DNA of 64,000 bases from Odontesthes bonariensis (Eukaryota; Chordata; Actinopteri; Atheriniformes; Atherinopsidae). The DNA is taken from contig NC_134524.1 of assembly GCF_027942865.1 (NCBI RefSeq), positions 20,947,536 to 21,011,535 on the forward strand. Direction: 5' to 3'. Positions 22,367-47,900 of the stretch are shown here, piece by piece. The notes beneath the pieces were generated by a model. That model searched no databases, was not told the origin of the DNA, and worked only from the letters and a program-made list of their open reading frames with translations. How positions within the stretch are numbered: the first letter of the stretch is position 1; the number at the start of each line of letters is the position of its first letter. A program made the position numbers and the translations under genes.

Positions 22367-24934
22367 TCAGTTCACATGATTTAAATCTTGCTCACCTGTT
22401 TCTTTGCTTCCATCTTCCTTGTCTTTTTGGCACTGAAAGACGGATCCATCTCTGTCAGCTCGCCAGCTGATTTTGACATGGGTCAAACCCTGCTTCTCCA
22501 GCTGGGACTGAAACTGTAGGCGGATGTGAACATGTGAAGATGGATTTATCGTGCCAGTGCGTTCGTCTTTTGTGTTTTTCTCTCACCTGCCACAGGAGCG
22601 AGTCCCTCTCAGCAGGCAATTCAGATTCACATCAGAGCTGATTTTCACTTTCACCACGAACCTCTTTTTTCTCGGTATCAGTTCTAAAGCCCAAAACAAA
22701 AGCAGTCATTCGCGGAGTTCCCTTTTATTACACACAATTGCAGTGCACTTGTGGTTATTTGAGTTTTGGCTAAGTAGAGCAGTGAGGGTGCACTTATGGA
22801 AGTTTTTCTGTGCCATCAGAGTTTGAATACGAATTTCTAATATTGAATCTCTACAGTATCAAAATCAGACTTTGAATTTGAAAAACCAACAGCGTAAAAA
22901 AAAATACATTTCTAAAAACAAAAATCAGTGTTAAAAAAATTCGACATCTAAAACAAAATTCATTTTTGAGAAATTCAGTTTAGAATTGAATTACAGCAAA
23001 AGAACACGTTGTATTTTGGCTTACTTTGGCAGAGAACGTTGTGACTGGTGTCACATCCAACGTCGTTCCATTTTCCATTTTGCATATAGACACACGGCTG
23101 GGATCCTCTGAAGTTGTTGGGCTGGTTAGTCATCCACTGCATAAATGAGACACCGCTGCCATCTGACCACGTCCAAGACTGTCTGGAGAGACCGATCCAG
23201 GCCTTCTGCACAGAACTGTCAGTCTGCAGTGCTTGTATCACTTTATCTCTATCGCCTGCGCTCCGGACGCTGATGAGGTCTTTGTAGTTCATCCTGCAGT
23301 AGATCTGAGCCTCCAACCATGTCTTCACGTCAGTCACCAGCACATACTCATCCCGCTCTACGTGTAAAAATGTAAAAACTATGACTAAGTATTATCACTT
23401 CTTTGCTGCAGTTTGATATTCACCTTGTCTGGCATAGCTCACCATTAAAACAAATGAAAGGCATGGTCTCAACGTTGCAAGTTTTGTCGATCCAGTAGCC
23501 CTCTGTCGTCATGGAGACACAGTACTCAACCTCTCCAACGTTGTCTGGCTGACCTGTCTCCCAAAGCCTGAAGTCACCTAATTCTTCATTGAGCTGTTGA
23601 TCTGACCATTTCCAACGGTTGAAGTCACTGTACAGACCGATCCATACGGCGCGGTTCAAGCTTTCTGGCATGCCAGTGATCTTGCTTAAGTCCTTCTCAT
23701 CAGCTACGGTTGCCAGGTCATCGTATTTCGCTCTGCAGAGCTTCCGGGCCTCACTCCAAGTCATTGTTTCATTGGTGACAAAAATGTATTCATGGATGTA
23801 GTTTGCTGTGTCTAGATTGTGAATAATAGGATCACACTCAAAGTTATCCTCCGAATACGACCCCAATTCCAAAGAAAATGGGACGCTGTGTAAAATGTCA
23901 ATTGAAAAACAGAAGGTAATGATTTGAAAATCTTATAAATCAATATGTCATTCCCAGTGGAATATAGGGAGTGAGACATTTTATTGCTTTGCGGAAAAAA
24001 AAGAGAAGCTCATCTTGACTTTGATGGCAGCGACACGTCTCAGAAAAGTTGAAATAAGGCAATCTTTGTAATTGTAACTGCGCAGCATCCCCCTCTTCTT
24101 TTAACAACAGTCTGCAAATATCTGGAACCGAGGAGACCAGTCGGTGGAACTTTGGGAGAGGAATGTTGTCTGATGTAGGATTCTAGCTCCATTGTATTTT
24201 CTAATAAATGAGAACAGTTTTCTGCTTTGCCTCAGTCCATTTTAATTTGGTGCTGCATGAATAAAGTTGAATCTGATTGAACATATGACAAAGACTCAGA
24301 ACTGTTGAGCAGGTAGAGTCCAATATCAGCAAAGAATGGGACAACATTTCTCTTCCAAAGGTCCAGCTACTGGTCTCCTCAGTCGCCAGATGTTCACAGG
24401 CTGCTGTTAAAAGAAGAGGGGATGCTACACCATGGTAAACATGGACCTGTCACAACTTTTTTTGGAGACTCTTTTAAGAAAAGTTGAGAAGTGCCTGACT
24501 TTCAACATCTGACATGGTTGATTTGTCATTTTGTTAATTGGTTCTATGAGACTTGCAGAGCATTGTGTTATTTTCTTGTTTACATTTTACAGCGTTCCCG
24601 TTTTCTTTTTAACTAGGGTTGTACTGGTAGCTTAACCATAAGCTTGCAGTCTGCCATATATAATGAAAATATAATATAGAATATAGAATAAGGAATATCT
24701 GTATCAACTTCACATGCATGAATAGTGGTAACAGAAGTTTGCTAAAAATGATGTGATAGACTTAAGCACATATTTTATTACCTGCCTCTGAGACTTCCAC
24801 ATGAATGAAAAATGTGACTGTCAATAAGAAGGAAATCCATCAAAAACACACAAACACAGAAGCATGAATATTCTTAATATTTCAATCAGAGCCAAGTACA
24901 AACCAAAGAAGAGCAGTTTCAAAGTTCCTTCCAT
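22367..24934 (-). CDS. Secreted tandem C-type lectin with apparent 3' frameshift
   Basis: Exons: 24904-24934, 24782-24817, 23443-23811, 23025-23357, 22587-22683, 22367-22513. A possible 5' UTR exon lies at 25034-25056. The start MEGTLKLLFF plus exon 2 (VTFFIHVEVSEA) forms a signal peptide of about 22 residues. Residues 23-145 are C-type lectin domain 1 (MTWSEARKLC, VWIGLYSD, QPDN, then WID) and 146-256 domain 2 (TWLEAQIYC, WIGLSRQSW, QPNN with WND), the latter close to a calcium-dependent sugar site. The tail resembles that of the neighbouring chimera. The exons sum to 1,013 bases, one short of a full frame: VKISSDVNLN and PAERDSLLWQ lie in different frames in exon 5. As read, translation would stop at about 298 residues, against 337 if the base were restored. 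It is either a recent lesion, a polymorphism or a sequence error; both lectin domains are intact. Confidence 0.75.
22797..22960 (+). repeat. Solo arm of the 36-kb foldback repeat
   Basis: The sequence TATGGAAGTTTTTCTGTGCC, then GAATACGAATTTCTAATATT and AATCAGACTTTGAATTTG, matches the arms of the foldback element at 35,885-36,475. Only one arm is present, lying in an intron of the tandem C-type lectin gene. Confidence 0.6.
23856..24623. mobile_element. MITE with long terminal inverted repeats, TA-flanked
   Basis: The left end (TACGACCCCAATTCC, then GGGACGCTGTGTAAAATG) is mirrored at the right end (CATTTTACAGCGTTCCCG, ending AGGGTTGTA). A TA dinucleotide is found at each border. I know this as a frequent fish repeat whose consensus ends read CCCCAATTCC. 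It has no intact protein. It lies in intron 2 of the tandem C-type lectin gene, only about 45 bases upstream of the acceptor of the first lectin-domain exon. Confidence 0.7.
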
Positions 24935-25056
24935 GATCTGCAGCGAGGACACACAAAACAAATACTGCTAAGAACCTGTAGAAAACAGAAGGGTGCCAAA
25001 AATGGCCTCGCTTTCATGCAAGTCTCGTCTTACCTCCTTAGTCTTTGTTTTTCCCT

Positions 25057-25959
25057 CTGTGGAAAGAAAGTATTCTTGAGCAACTTCACTCCTGTCACCA
25101 AGTTTGGATGCTAAATGGTCCCTGACCACAAGCCAGGGCTTGTGTTTTTGTTATCCACCTCCATCTTGGTCAGAACCATCTGAGTTTTACATATTCAGAA
25201 AAGGGAATGTTTGTGGCACGAAAGAGCACTTTCTGAGCAAAGTAGAAAAAAAAAAGCATGAGATTCAGGGTTATGGACGGGATTATGCTTACCTTATGGC
25301 TACCTCTTTGTGTTTGGGATTATAGGGACTGGTGAAAGCATTGTATATATCTATCCTTGACGTCATTTCATATGTTTTGGTTTGCAGTCATCCTCTTCAC
25401 TGTGTACAAGACACATGGAAAGGATCATTTATTTGCTTACTGTTTGTGTGAGCATTGGGGAGGACAAATCAAGAGGATTGTTTTTAGAAGACCAGGTGAG
25501 CTGCTCGTTTGTCCTCGTGTGTCTCTTCCCTTCTTCCCTTCCCTTCTACCCTTTCCCAGCCTTGAATTAAAGCCTTGAAATTCTATTTTCGTCACTGCTG
25601 TAGTACTAATCCCTACATATCAAAGTATATGTATTTGTCAAAATCTGGTGTGGTTATATCCACTTCACTTCCTACTGTCGAAAGAAAAAAAGAAATAAAT
25701 AACTAAGACCTAAACTTACATGGAAGGCATACTTCCAGCAGCTGGTATTGTGTAATTGCCGGATTCATTCGTTAATTTATAATACTTTAGTTTATACAGT
25801 ACTTACTAAATGAACTGTGTCTGCATTTAGAAATATTCCAGGATTTGCTTTATCTGAAAGACAACATTGCTACTAGGAGATATGTATGACAAATGAAAAT
25901 TAATATTTTCGCTTTGCATATTTAATCTATCCATCATGTCTTTTGTGTTTAACAGTCCT
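25057..25959. other. Upstream flank of the lectin pair
   Basis: This region lies 5' of the tandem C-type lectin gene. I see no exon or mobile element here, and no regulatory site I could defend. Confidence 0.4.
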
Positions 25960-26182
25960 AAGAGCTTCAACATTACTCTTTTGAACGCATATTGTTTTGA
26001 GAAACAAAACGCTTTATTTTTGTGGCCCCAGCCAACTAGCCGGACTACCTTCATCAACGCCAAAACGAGGCTGGAACTCGGCTCACAGGACGCAGCGGGG
26101 GGTGAGAAAATGTTCATAAATAATATTGCTAATATGGGATGTCATACAGCTTAATGTCAAAAGAGGCGAACTATCCCTTTAA
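25960..26182. mobile_element. TTAA-type MITE, truncated copy
   Basis: The right end GGCGAACTATCCCTTTAA and the preceding 200 bases (including TTTTGAACGCATATTGTTTT and GGGATGTCATACAGCTT) match the complete copy at 50,790-51,178. The left terminus is missing or too diverged to place. Confidence 0.7.
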
Positions 26183-29031
26183 GTCAACATTCAAGTGACT
26201 GCATGTTTTGGCCCCCAAACCCCTCCGTATTGTGTCCCCCTAAATGATAAACTTTATTCTGATAACCCAGATGCAAACAAGCAATCCATCCTCTGAGCTG
26301 CAGCTCATAATGCACGAGCTGCTGTACAATTCCTCCAACCAAATCACCCACTCCACTGTAGCGTCCTTAAAAGGGTGGATGTTTACTGTGACATGAGGAT
26401 TCTTGATGGAAATCACGGATATAATTTGATTATCTGATCAGCCGGAGTTATTGAACACGTTTCGTGTGATGAGGGCGGACCGGACCGCTTCTTTGGAAGC
26501 ATTAACCAGCATAACCGTGGCTGGAACTATACAAGCACGGCAAAATGCTGTTTTGCACTTTAACTCGGAAAAGTGCAAGGCCAGCTCTGACATGTGGATA
26601 ACGCTGGATCAAAAGTTTTAGTCCCTTCAAACCTTGCATCAGATTCATCTCCAATCAATAAGGTTGGAGATGATCCAACGGTTGGTTTAAAAAAGACAAA
26701 GAAACACGTGAGATGAGTCACATTCAGGTGCTGCTCTAACAAGGACCCCAGAATGCTTCCCTTTGCTTTCCTCACTGAGAATGGATGCCGGATTCATCCA
26801 GTCCCCAACAAAGCAATTTGCATGTGTGCCCGAGAAAACAAATGGGGAACAAACTTTGCATTGTTGTTTTACTACTAAATTCAGACTTTTAGAGGACTGG
26901 TTCCAGTCAAGACTCGGTTGGATTCATTTTTGGGTCCGACAGGTGTTCAGGTAAAGTAATCTTTTTCAGATATTCAAAGAAAAAGCTTCAGCTCGATCCA
27001 CTGCCAGAGATAGAAAAAAAGAAGCTGCTCAGCTGAGGCAAACCAGTGCTAGTTGAGTGACCCATGGAGGTCATCATTTTGTTAGAGGGCACTGGTGGGA
27101 ATAGCAGTGATAGTTATGATGGATAAATCTAAAGAAAGTTTGGCAGCACAGTTTTTTTTTGTACTTTTCAGTGTCAACACGGTCGAGAAATACATAAACC
27201 ACCAGTTCTGTAACAATGCACGTCAAAGTTCAGCGTTACAGAAAAAAAAAAAAAAAATAATAAAGAAAAAAAATCCTCAAAATAGCAACCTTTAGATTTG
27301 GTCACTGCTCCGCCATCTGTCCTTTCTCACGATCTCTTTCCATGCAGAGCAGCTGTTTATGACCGATGTCAAACTTACAGCCAAAGCGAAGACGGGCACA
27401 TACCTTTGACATCACGGACATTTGACAAAGACCTGTAATCCAGCCCCGCAGCACCAGGTTGACTTATTCAAATGCGGCCGCATTAAACTTGAATTGAACC
27501 TGATAAAAGCACATTTGCTACAGAACAGATGTAAATGTTTACATTTAAATGAGACTGAACAAACAAATGCTTTTTTAAAATCACCTCAGTGTTTTGTTTT
27601 TTTTTATTTTTTTTATTTAGAAGTGACAAATGGAAACACTGCAAGTCATGTAACACCGTGCACGAGCACGACACGATTTCATCTGAAATCACCCAAAGTC
27701 CAGAATTATTCTAACATCTCAAACTATGAGATCTTTTAAGATATGATGTACTTTTGGTCATTAAGAGCTTTATGTGAACATGAAGAATAAAATTCGTCAC
27801 CCTTTGCATCTTTGTCCAGGTATCAGCTGAAAGGTTTAAGGATTAAATCGGAGCTGGTGGTGGTCAGTGTTGTGAGGCTGCATTAGGACTGGGAACCCAC
27901 GGATCTCGTAGGACCGGATGCAAATCTCACAGGAGTATGGAGACCAAAAGAAAGTTCATTGGTTCCACCAGGTGTTCCACACTAGAGGGCTGCGTTTGGT
28001 TTGCGATCCCAAATAAAATTAAAAAAAAATAAAGCAGACGCAATGCTCAGAAATCCAGAGTGAGGAGGATAAAGAACAGTCCCACGCAGGGCTGTAAGAT
28101 GATGGCAATACTCAATCAATCAGAAGTACCCTGTTCTGCAAGAGCAACCTCTGAAAAACCGGCCAGTCTCAAAAGTACTACCTGCCATTAACCCCTCAGC
28201 GGGGTTAGTGTTTTCTTGTGACCGTCACGTTTATTCCTCCCTGAAAGAATGAAAGCAAGCTACAGTTCCTTTTAGTTTTATTACAAAAACAGGTCTTCAG
28301 AATTAACAGTACATCATATCTACTCAGGTAGAACAAAAGAGGAAACAGAGGACACGTGTGAGGGGAGATGGTGTGTGAGTGAGTGTGTGTATGCATAAGT
28401 TTTACAAACCCCGTTTAAAAAAAGAAAGAAAATTCATGAAATCAGCATCCCCCCCCAAAAAAAGGCAAAAGCTCCACCTTTTTAACACAATTTAACAAAC
28501 ACTGAGAATAACGTGATGGAAGTGAAAAGTAGACGAGCGGGTGAAGGAATCAGGTCTATCAGGTTTTTTTTGTTTTCTTTTTATATATAAAACACTTGGC
28601 AGAGGATATGTCAAGTCATCTTTTATTAACCATCAATTAAGAAACAAATCTTTTTTTTTCTCCTTTTTTTTTTCTAAACAGAAAATAAACAATGCTTGCA
28701 ATAAAAACCCATTTAGACACACATGCACACGCACACACTCACACAGACAAAACAAGAAACCCTGATGGGCAGAAGGGTGGGAAAAGAAGAAAAGAAGAAA
28801 AAAAACATTACTAAGGAATGAAGTGAGACTGTCCTGCTGGTTCTTTCACCTTCACAACAAGACACTCCACTGGCCAACACAAAAAACGAGGGGACTTCTA
28901 CGTCTATATACACGTCGTTTGTCTGAGCATGTGCGTCTGGGAAGTGTGAGCGTCAAAAGAGCCAGTTGGGGTAGAAGGAAGGGTCGAGGGGAAACTAGGT
29001 TTGGCAGTATGAGTGTGTGTGTGGATGCAGT
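26183..29031. other. Spacer and probable supt16h 3' UTR
   Basis: The part nearest 29,031 should be the 3' UTR of supt16h. On the minus strand AATAAA hexamers at 28277-28282 and 28230-28235, about 750-800 bases past the stop, are candidate polyadenylation signals. The rest (26,183-28,200) has only short frames and homopolymer runs, and nothing I recognise. Confidence 0.45.
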
Positions 29032-41601
<12,570 letters not shown>

Positions 41602-42839
41602 GGTGAGACCTCTGTTGCAAACTCCAGCTCCCGGCTTCGCCTCTCAGCAGGCCGGATAATGATGGTGATGAGTGTCAACTAACAACAGCGCACTTTCCTT
41701 CCACGCCTGCTGGGATCCAAACACCACTACGAGATGCTGTTGCCGCCTGCCTTATTATTTCACTACCGAGGATTTTTCAATTGAGAAGTCATGTAAAACC
41801 CGACCATGCGCTAATGTGCACGAAATATGGACGTGATGAAAATGATTAAAACGTAAAATAGTGTCTCCCTGTGTCGTCGCCACACACAGCCACACATACA
41901 CCAATCTGTTATAATTAAGCACCCCCTCCTCCTGTGCTCCTTTCTCCCCCTCCCTCCCCCGCCGAGTCTTTACATATCATATTTGATAATAAACATCACT
42001 TTAAAAAAAACTAATGCCCTCTAACCCCAGTTTCTTTTGTAATACTACCTTAATTGTTTCACAAGAGAATAAGTAAAACTGTTAAAAGCTGGGAGAAATG
42101 ATTTCTCTTTTTGTCATTTTGTAATGCTGTTTTGTGGCGCATTTTGGAGGTAATTTGTAACGCTTGTGCAACAGCGCCCCCTATCTTGTGTTGACCACGC
42201 TGCATTTTCCCGCCACGGTGGGTTTTCCCGCCACCGTCATCAAACGTTTTTTCCCTGCGCCAGTCTCGCGATAGAAACTGCCCCGACAGTAACACGTCTG
42301 CAAAAATATTTGAAATTTGTTTTTCTTTATTTTCTTTTAATAAACAGAAATCATAGTGAAAATATTTCATATCCGTTAAAATTTTGGCATCCCTAACAAA
42401 CAAATTCAATATGTAAATTTACAGAAAAATTGTGTGTGAAAACTGTGTTTTAGAGGTCTAATCACACTGTTTTTCTACCCGTCCTTTGTTAACCAACTCC
42501 CCCGTTATATATTTCTACTATACAGTATATGATGTGTACCCACTGAGATAATATTTGGAGGCATAGCAGATGCATCCCTAAAAATGAGGAAAATTAAAGC
42601 CTCTATCCAATTAACAGTTGAACAAATCAGCACATAAAAATCATCTGGTCCTTACTAGGTTTTAAATTGGGGTTAATACAACCTAAAATGAACAGCAACA
42701 CGTGGCACGTCATTATTTACCAAAAACTAAGGAAAAATGCAGAAGTGTGAACCACCTTCGGCAGCAATGATTTGAATTAATCATTTTCTCTGTGACGTTA
42801 TCAGTCTAACATTGCACTGACAGCGTTGCTTCAGACAAT
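41602..42839. other. supt16h upstream region and spacer
   Basis: The first part holds the supt16h 5' UTR and promoter region. I cannot place a TATA box or start site with confidence. No further gene is visible. Confidence 0.4.
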
Positions 42840-43680
42840 TGAGATTCGTGGGTATTTGTTTCTTCGCAGCTCTCTTAAGGTCCCACCACAGGCCTTAAAG
42901 GCAGGTTGGAATCTTGTGATTTGACCCGACCACTGCAACATTTTGATTATTTTCTTTTTCAACCACTCTGCTGGAGATTTGTTGCTGTGTTTTTAGTCAT
43001 TGTCATGTCAGTCTATGATTGACTCAGTGACTAAAAGCTGTTGAGGTCCTGTGGCTGCAAAACAAGCCCAAATCATCAGCCCTCCACCATCGTGCTTGAT
43101 AGTTGGTATGAGGCATGTGTGCGGATATGCTGCGTTTGGTTTTCTGTGTTTTGGCATTATGACCAAATCTCTCCACTTTGGCCTTGTCTGTCCAAAGGAC
43201 AGTGTTCCTGTGGTCTTGATGTGTCGGCTTGCAAAATTACGAACGTTGTGCCGTTTTTTTTTGTCACGAGGCCTACTTGTTCGGTCTTTTTCTAAATCTT
43301 CTGCCATGAACTTGAACATTCAACATGCTAACTGAGATTTAGCTTCTTTTTTTTCCCCCTATTCCATTAGTCTGACCTTGGGGTGAACCTGCATCGACAT
43401 CCATTCAACAAACAACATTTGTGAATAATCCTTCTGGCTGTAGAATGACAGACTCCAAATTGTTTGGACACGACTTTCTGACCTTTCCCAGGCCGATGAG
43501 CAGCAACGATTGCTTTTCAAAGATCACTCCCGACGTCTTTCCTCTTTGCACCGTGGCTCGGTTTTTGTTTAATAATTGCATCATGTAACACGTGAAGTGT
43601 TTGGCATTTGAAGTTGTATTCACGTGCTTTTCACGCGACTTCCTGAAAATCCTGCCCCGATATGCAACACCTTCAAACAG
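42840..43680 (-). pseudogene. Tc1-like transposon remnant
   Basis: On the minus strand, 43,008-43,319 encodes KHRKPNAAYP, then IPTIKHDGGGLMIWACFAA, the conserved GGG-S/L-W-G/A-CF block of Tc1/mariner transposases, ahead of an altered continuation. The plus-strand wording around 43,050-43,210 (GCTGCAAAACAAGCCCAAAT, CTGTCCAAAGGACAGTGTTC) is that of a widespread fish Tc1 family. Frames are broken and terminal repeats could not be placed, so the edges are approximate. Confidence 0.65.
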
Positions 43681-43689
43681 AAAAGGGTT

Positions 43690-44955
43690 TACCTCTCCAT
43701 GATGCGTATCACTAAAATGTATATTACAAGATAAAATACTTTTATTCCAGAATTAAAAACATTTCCAGGATATCCACAATGACCCAAATCAAAAAAACTG
43801 TATCCTTCCATCTGACGGGGGAACAGCTTTTTTGGACACATCCCTTCCATGATAATCCGATATTCAACATTTGTTGGTAGGTTGACACAATGTCATGTTA
43901 AGGAAGACGATATTCCTCTCGCAGCCTACCCTATATCCCTTTGCAGTAAGTGGTGTCGTCAGAGCTGGTGAGGTTACTTCTTAATAACTTTTTTCTTTTT
44001 TTCTTCTTCCTCAAACAGAGTATTTGATCCCAAGTCTTCCTCGTGAAGCAAAATATGCACCACAGATTTAAAAAGCTTTAATGTCGCAGGAACAAATGAG
44101 GACAAAGAATATTAGCACCTGTTTTAAACTTTTGAAGGAACGACCTTTGAACTAAGGGTGCCTCCCCGTAGTGACCCCCCCCCCCCAATTTGTGGCTTTT
44201 TAGGTTGATACAACTGAATTTAGTTGGTGGTAGTCTTATTATTCAACCCTCTTACACGCCTTCAATGTAACTTTAAAGAGTGTTTGTGCTCTGCACAGCC
44301 GTTGGTCTGAACGTTATCCGAAGCTGCCGCTGACCAGTCGGCACAAACGCAGCAATGCAGTACTGACCCAGTACCCAAATAAACAAAAGTCATACTTCAT
44401 CCACTGTGACCTCAGACCTCAATAAAGGGAAGAGCACACACATATGAAGTAGTCGTTCTGAAATCATTAGAGTAAAATGAATTAATCAAAAGGATTCTTC
44501 CCGCTTTTTCTACTCAAAAAAAAAAGTAAAAAAAAAAAAAAAAAAAAAAAATTAGTCCATAAAAAAAAAAATAAAATAAAATTATAATTTCTTTTCTTTT
44601 TTTATCAAGTCCCTAGTTTAAATTCACAACATGATCAACAGGAAACAATTGGAGCAGCAGCTTTCTCTCCGGATGTGAGCCATGTTTTTCTCGACAGCAC
44701 CCTGCAGACAGGAGAGTGAGACCGCTGCAGGGAAGGACGCCGCGGCGGCTTTCAGATACCTTCCTGCGACTCTGCCGTCTTCGTTCTTGTCCCCGAGATG
44801 ACGTGAGCATGATAAAAACTGAACCGTAATGTACCCAAACCTGAGTCTATTATTTAAGTTATTCGTGTTTGTTTGCATTTCGTGCTTTGTCTTTGTGTCT
44901 CTTTGTGTCCCCCCCTTCCCTCCCCCCTCCTCCCCCGGTCAGGTGTGTCTTTTCC
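43690..44955 (-). other. Probable tox4 3' UTR and spacer
   Basis: This is the region just past the tox4 stop codon. It has homopolymer runs at 44,518-44,580 and no recognised gene. A minus-strand AATAAA at 43741-43746 is one possible transcript end, though it is far (1.2 kb) from the stop. Confidence 0.35.
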
Positions 44956-47900
44956 CTATGTGACCGTGGTGGAGTTCTGCCCTCGGATGGCACACCAGGC
45001 CATGAAAACATCTCTGTGGAGGAGAAAGGGTAGAACGTTAGAAAAAAAGAAAAACCAACGACCCGGCAAAGTGAAAAGTCGTCTGTTGGAAACAGGCCAA
45101 GACAAAAAACCAACAACAAACGAACGAACGCACGCACCTGCAGTGTGTGGCGACACACTCGTTGCTACAGTACTCCTTGTCCCAGTCTTTGCTCTCCACG
45201 GCGGGGTTCGTGCAGCCCGCCCGCACGCAGATGTTTGGGCTGGCTGTGGGTGTCACACTCGGACCAGGGGCCACATTCAGCTCCACCTCCATCTGAGTGA
45301 GGAGGCAAAAAAGACAAACTCAGGCAATTGCGCGACATTTATTGTCAAATTATGTCGCGACCAATGTTCCCTCTAAGCTGCGCAATCGCGCACATTCTCA
45401 GCGCACAAGAAAATCTATGCAGCGCATAAAATAAAATTAACCATAAACGTCTTAATTAATATCTAATACTAGACCTAATCTAATCTAATCTAATTAATTA
45501 GACCAATAATGTTTTTTCTGTACCATTTTTCAATATAACGTAGTGAGTGACGGGTGGTCAGCCAATGACACGATACGGTTTACTTACGCTATGCAGCCAA
45601 TCAGAGCATTGATAGTGCTTGCATATGTGCCCTGCCCATACGCGCCGTGCAGGTTAGCTAGCTAACAACAGTGCGGCGGAGTTAGGAGACGCCCCTTATC
45701 ATGGCGAAACGAACGGGCAGCGCCAGCGACACATCCACTCACCAAGCCAAAGTAAAAAAGAAATGCGTTTTTTTTAGGATGGAATGGCTGTCTGAGTGCA
45801 AATAGAAGAACAAGCGGTGAAACTGGGTGAGATTTTTCCTTTTTCGAGTGAGAAAGGTCTACTCTGCAAAACATGCAGGCTGCATACATGACTCTCACAT
45901 ATAACAGATAACATACTACACATCTCATGAACGACAAGAGTTTTGTCTTTTTCATTTTAAATGGGCTAAATCACTTATATTAAAAGTAAACCAATGAAAA
46001 TAGCTGCCGTGATTTGATTCTTCTAATAAGCCATGTAACTTGCTATGATCCAAGGTTTTGAACAGGTGTGATACTGGTGTGATACTGGTGTGATACTGGT
46101 GTGTGGCCACAGGGTGCACACCTGATGTTGCTCACAGTGGTCCTCAGTGTGCTCAGGGAGCTCGTGTGTATGCCCAGACACATGAAAAATTAGAGGGAAC
46201 ATTGGTAGCAACCAGGCAAGAAAACGTCCGACGTGCCCACCAACACACAAGCTCAACTTACCCCCTCCTCTGCTTCTGCCACTTCCTCTCCGGCCGACAC
46301 CACGCCATCCGTATGCCCCACCTCCACCGTCAGACTTGTTGCGGTTGCCCCCGATGTGGGCGTTTCCCCTGATGACGTCACAACGACCGGCAACGTTGAG
46401 TCCGACTGCCGTGATGAGGGGACGATCTTTATCTGCAGTGGAGGAGGAGCAGTGGCAGCCCCCCGCGGTTTGGCCTGCAGAGGCGGAGGAGCCTGGGCGT
46501 GCACCATCTGCTGCAGCCGGGGCGGAGGCGGGGTGCTCTGCATCTGCTGCAGCGGGGGCGGCTGGCGTGGCGACGACGCGGTAGTGGCGGTGACAGATAC
46601 CCCGCCAGAAGGCAGCGGCGTCTGCTTGATGATGATCTTGGTGACGGTCGGAAGGTTGGGGGCAGAGCTCGCCGGCGGAGGCTGGGGTTTGATGGCGCCG
46701 GTGCGAGAGCGCGTGGTGACCTGGGGCAGGTCCAGGATGATGTTGGAGGTACAGATGTTGGTGATGGTGTTCTCCTCGGGGTTGTAGTGCTGGGATCTGG
46801 TGGGGCGACTGGCCGCTGCGGTGGCAGGAGAGGTCGTCACCATAGGAACGGGGGCAGGAGCCGGAGGTGGGGGCGATGGTTCGGTGTCCATGACTTCAAT
46901 GGCAGCCTGAGGAGGACGCAATGAAGAAGAACAGGTTTAAAAAGGTCCGAAGCACCAGTGTGCTGTGCACCTCTTGCCCAAATTTCTCATCCTTTTAGGA
47001 TATTATTTCAGATTTGTTCCAGTGTTCAACACAGAAGAATGACAAGAGTTTTTGATTCTTTGGCTGAGTTCAAAGCAACATTTGTCAATTAAGTTAGATT
47101 AAAATGTTCACGTGGATTTTTGAAAGTCTACTTTTAGTGGGACTAAAACAGTCATTCAATATTTTTTTGTCATATCTACAATATTGTCCAGAAGTACTTT
47201 GCACAACCCTACTTACAGAAAAATACATCGATAAATAATGATGGAGACTTCTGTCGTTTCTTTTGCAGCCAGCCACAGAACATTTAAAGTTTCTTGGCAG
47301 TATGTGAGATGGTTTAGTGTTAAAGTAAAAAAAAAAATAGCTCCATCCTGCTTTGTTAGTTATCTTGGCGTTTCAGCCTGGAAGGAGTTTCCTGGACTCA
47401 GTTGCAAAGTAGAAAAATGGATAAAAGTCCTCCTGACCCACACTGGAAAGCGGTATATAGTACAAGGAGGGCTGGAGGAGGGGCCACAGGGTTTTTTCAG
47501 GATGGCATTCATTCGTTCACATGAAAAACACCAATCAGAACCGTGTGGAGTACAGACGAGGAGCTTAACATCTTTCAGCCTCACAGAGGAGAGGACGTGT
47601 TTTCATTGGCTGTCGGTTGTTTGTTTTACCTCCATCACTGCTGTCACACTTATCCATTTAGAACAATACCTACAACGATCCATCTGCATCTACCTTCAGA
47701 GATTCAGAATAATGAAATATTAAACTTCAAAAGAGCTAGTTTAAAGTTCAGTGCGAACAGATAAAAAAAATGAACAAGTTTTCATCCTAAAATGAACCGG
47801 TTCCCCTTAATTTCTCAGTTATGCCGTGCTGGGACACGGGGACCACAGCCATCAGAGCCGTACGCATGTATGTGTGTTTGTGACACTCAAATCCAGTGCA

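Noticed and set aside
44873-45376. 167-codon plus-strand open frame
   Set aside because: It overlaps the last two tox4 exons in antisense and the intron between them; the minus-strand frame has conserved TOX4 residues.
46253-46924. Plus-strand open frames of 141-184 codons
   Set aside because: They are antisense shadows of the large proline-rich tox4 exon 46262-46906, which splices in phase with its neighbours.
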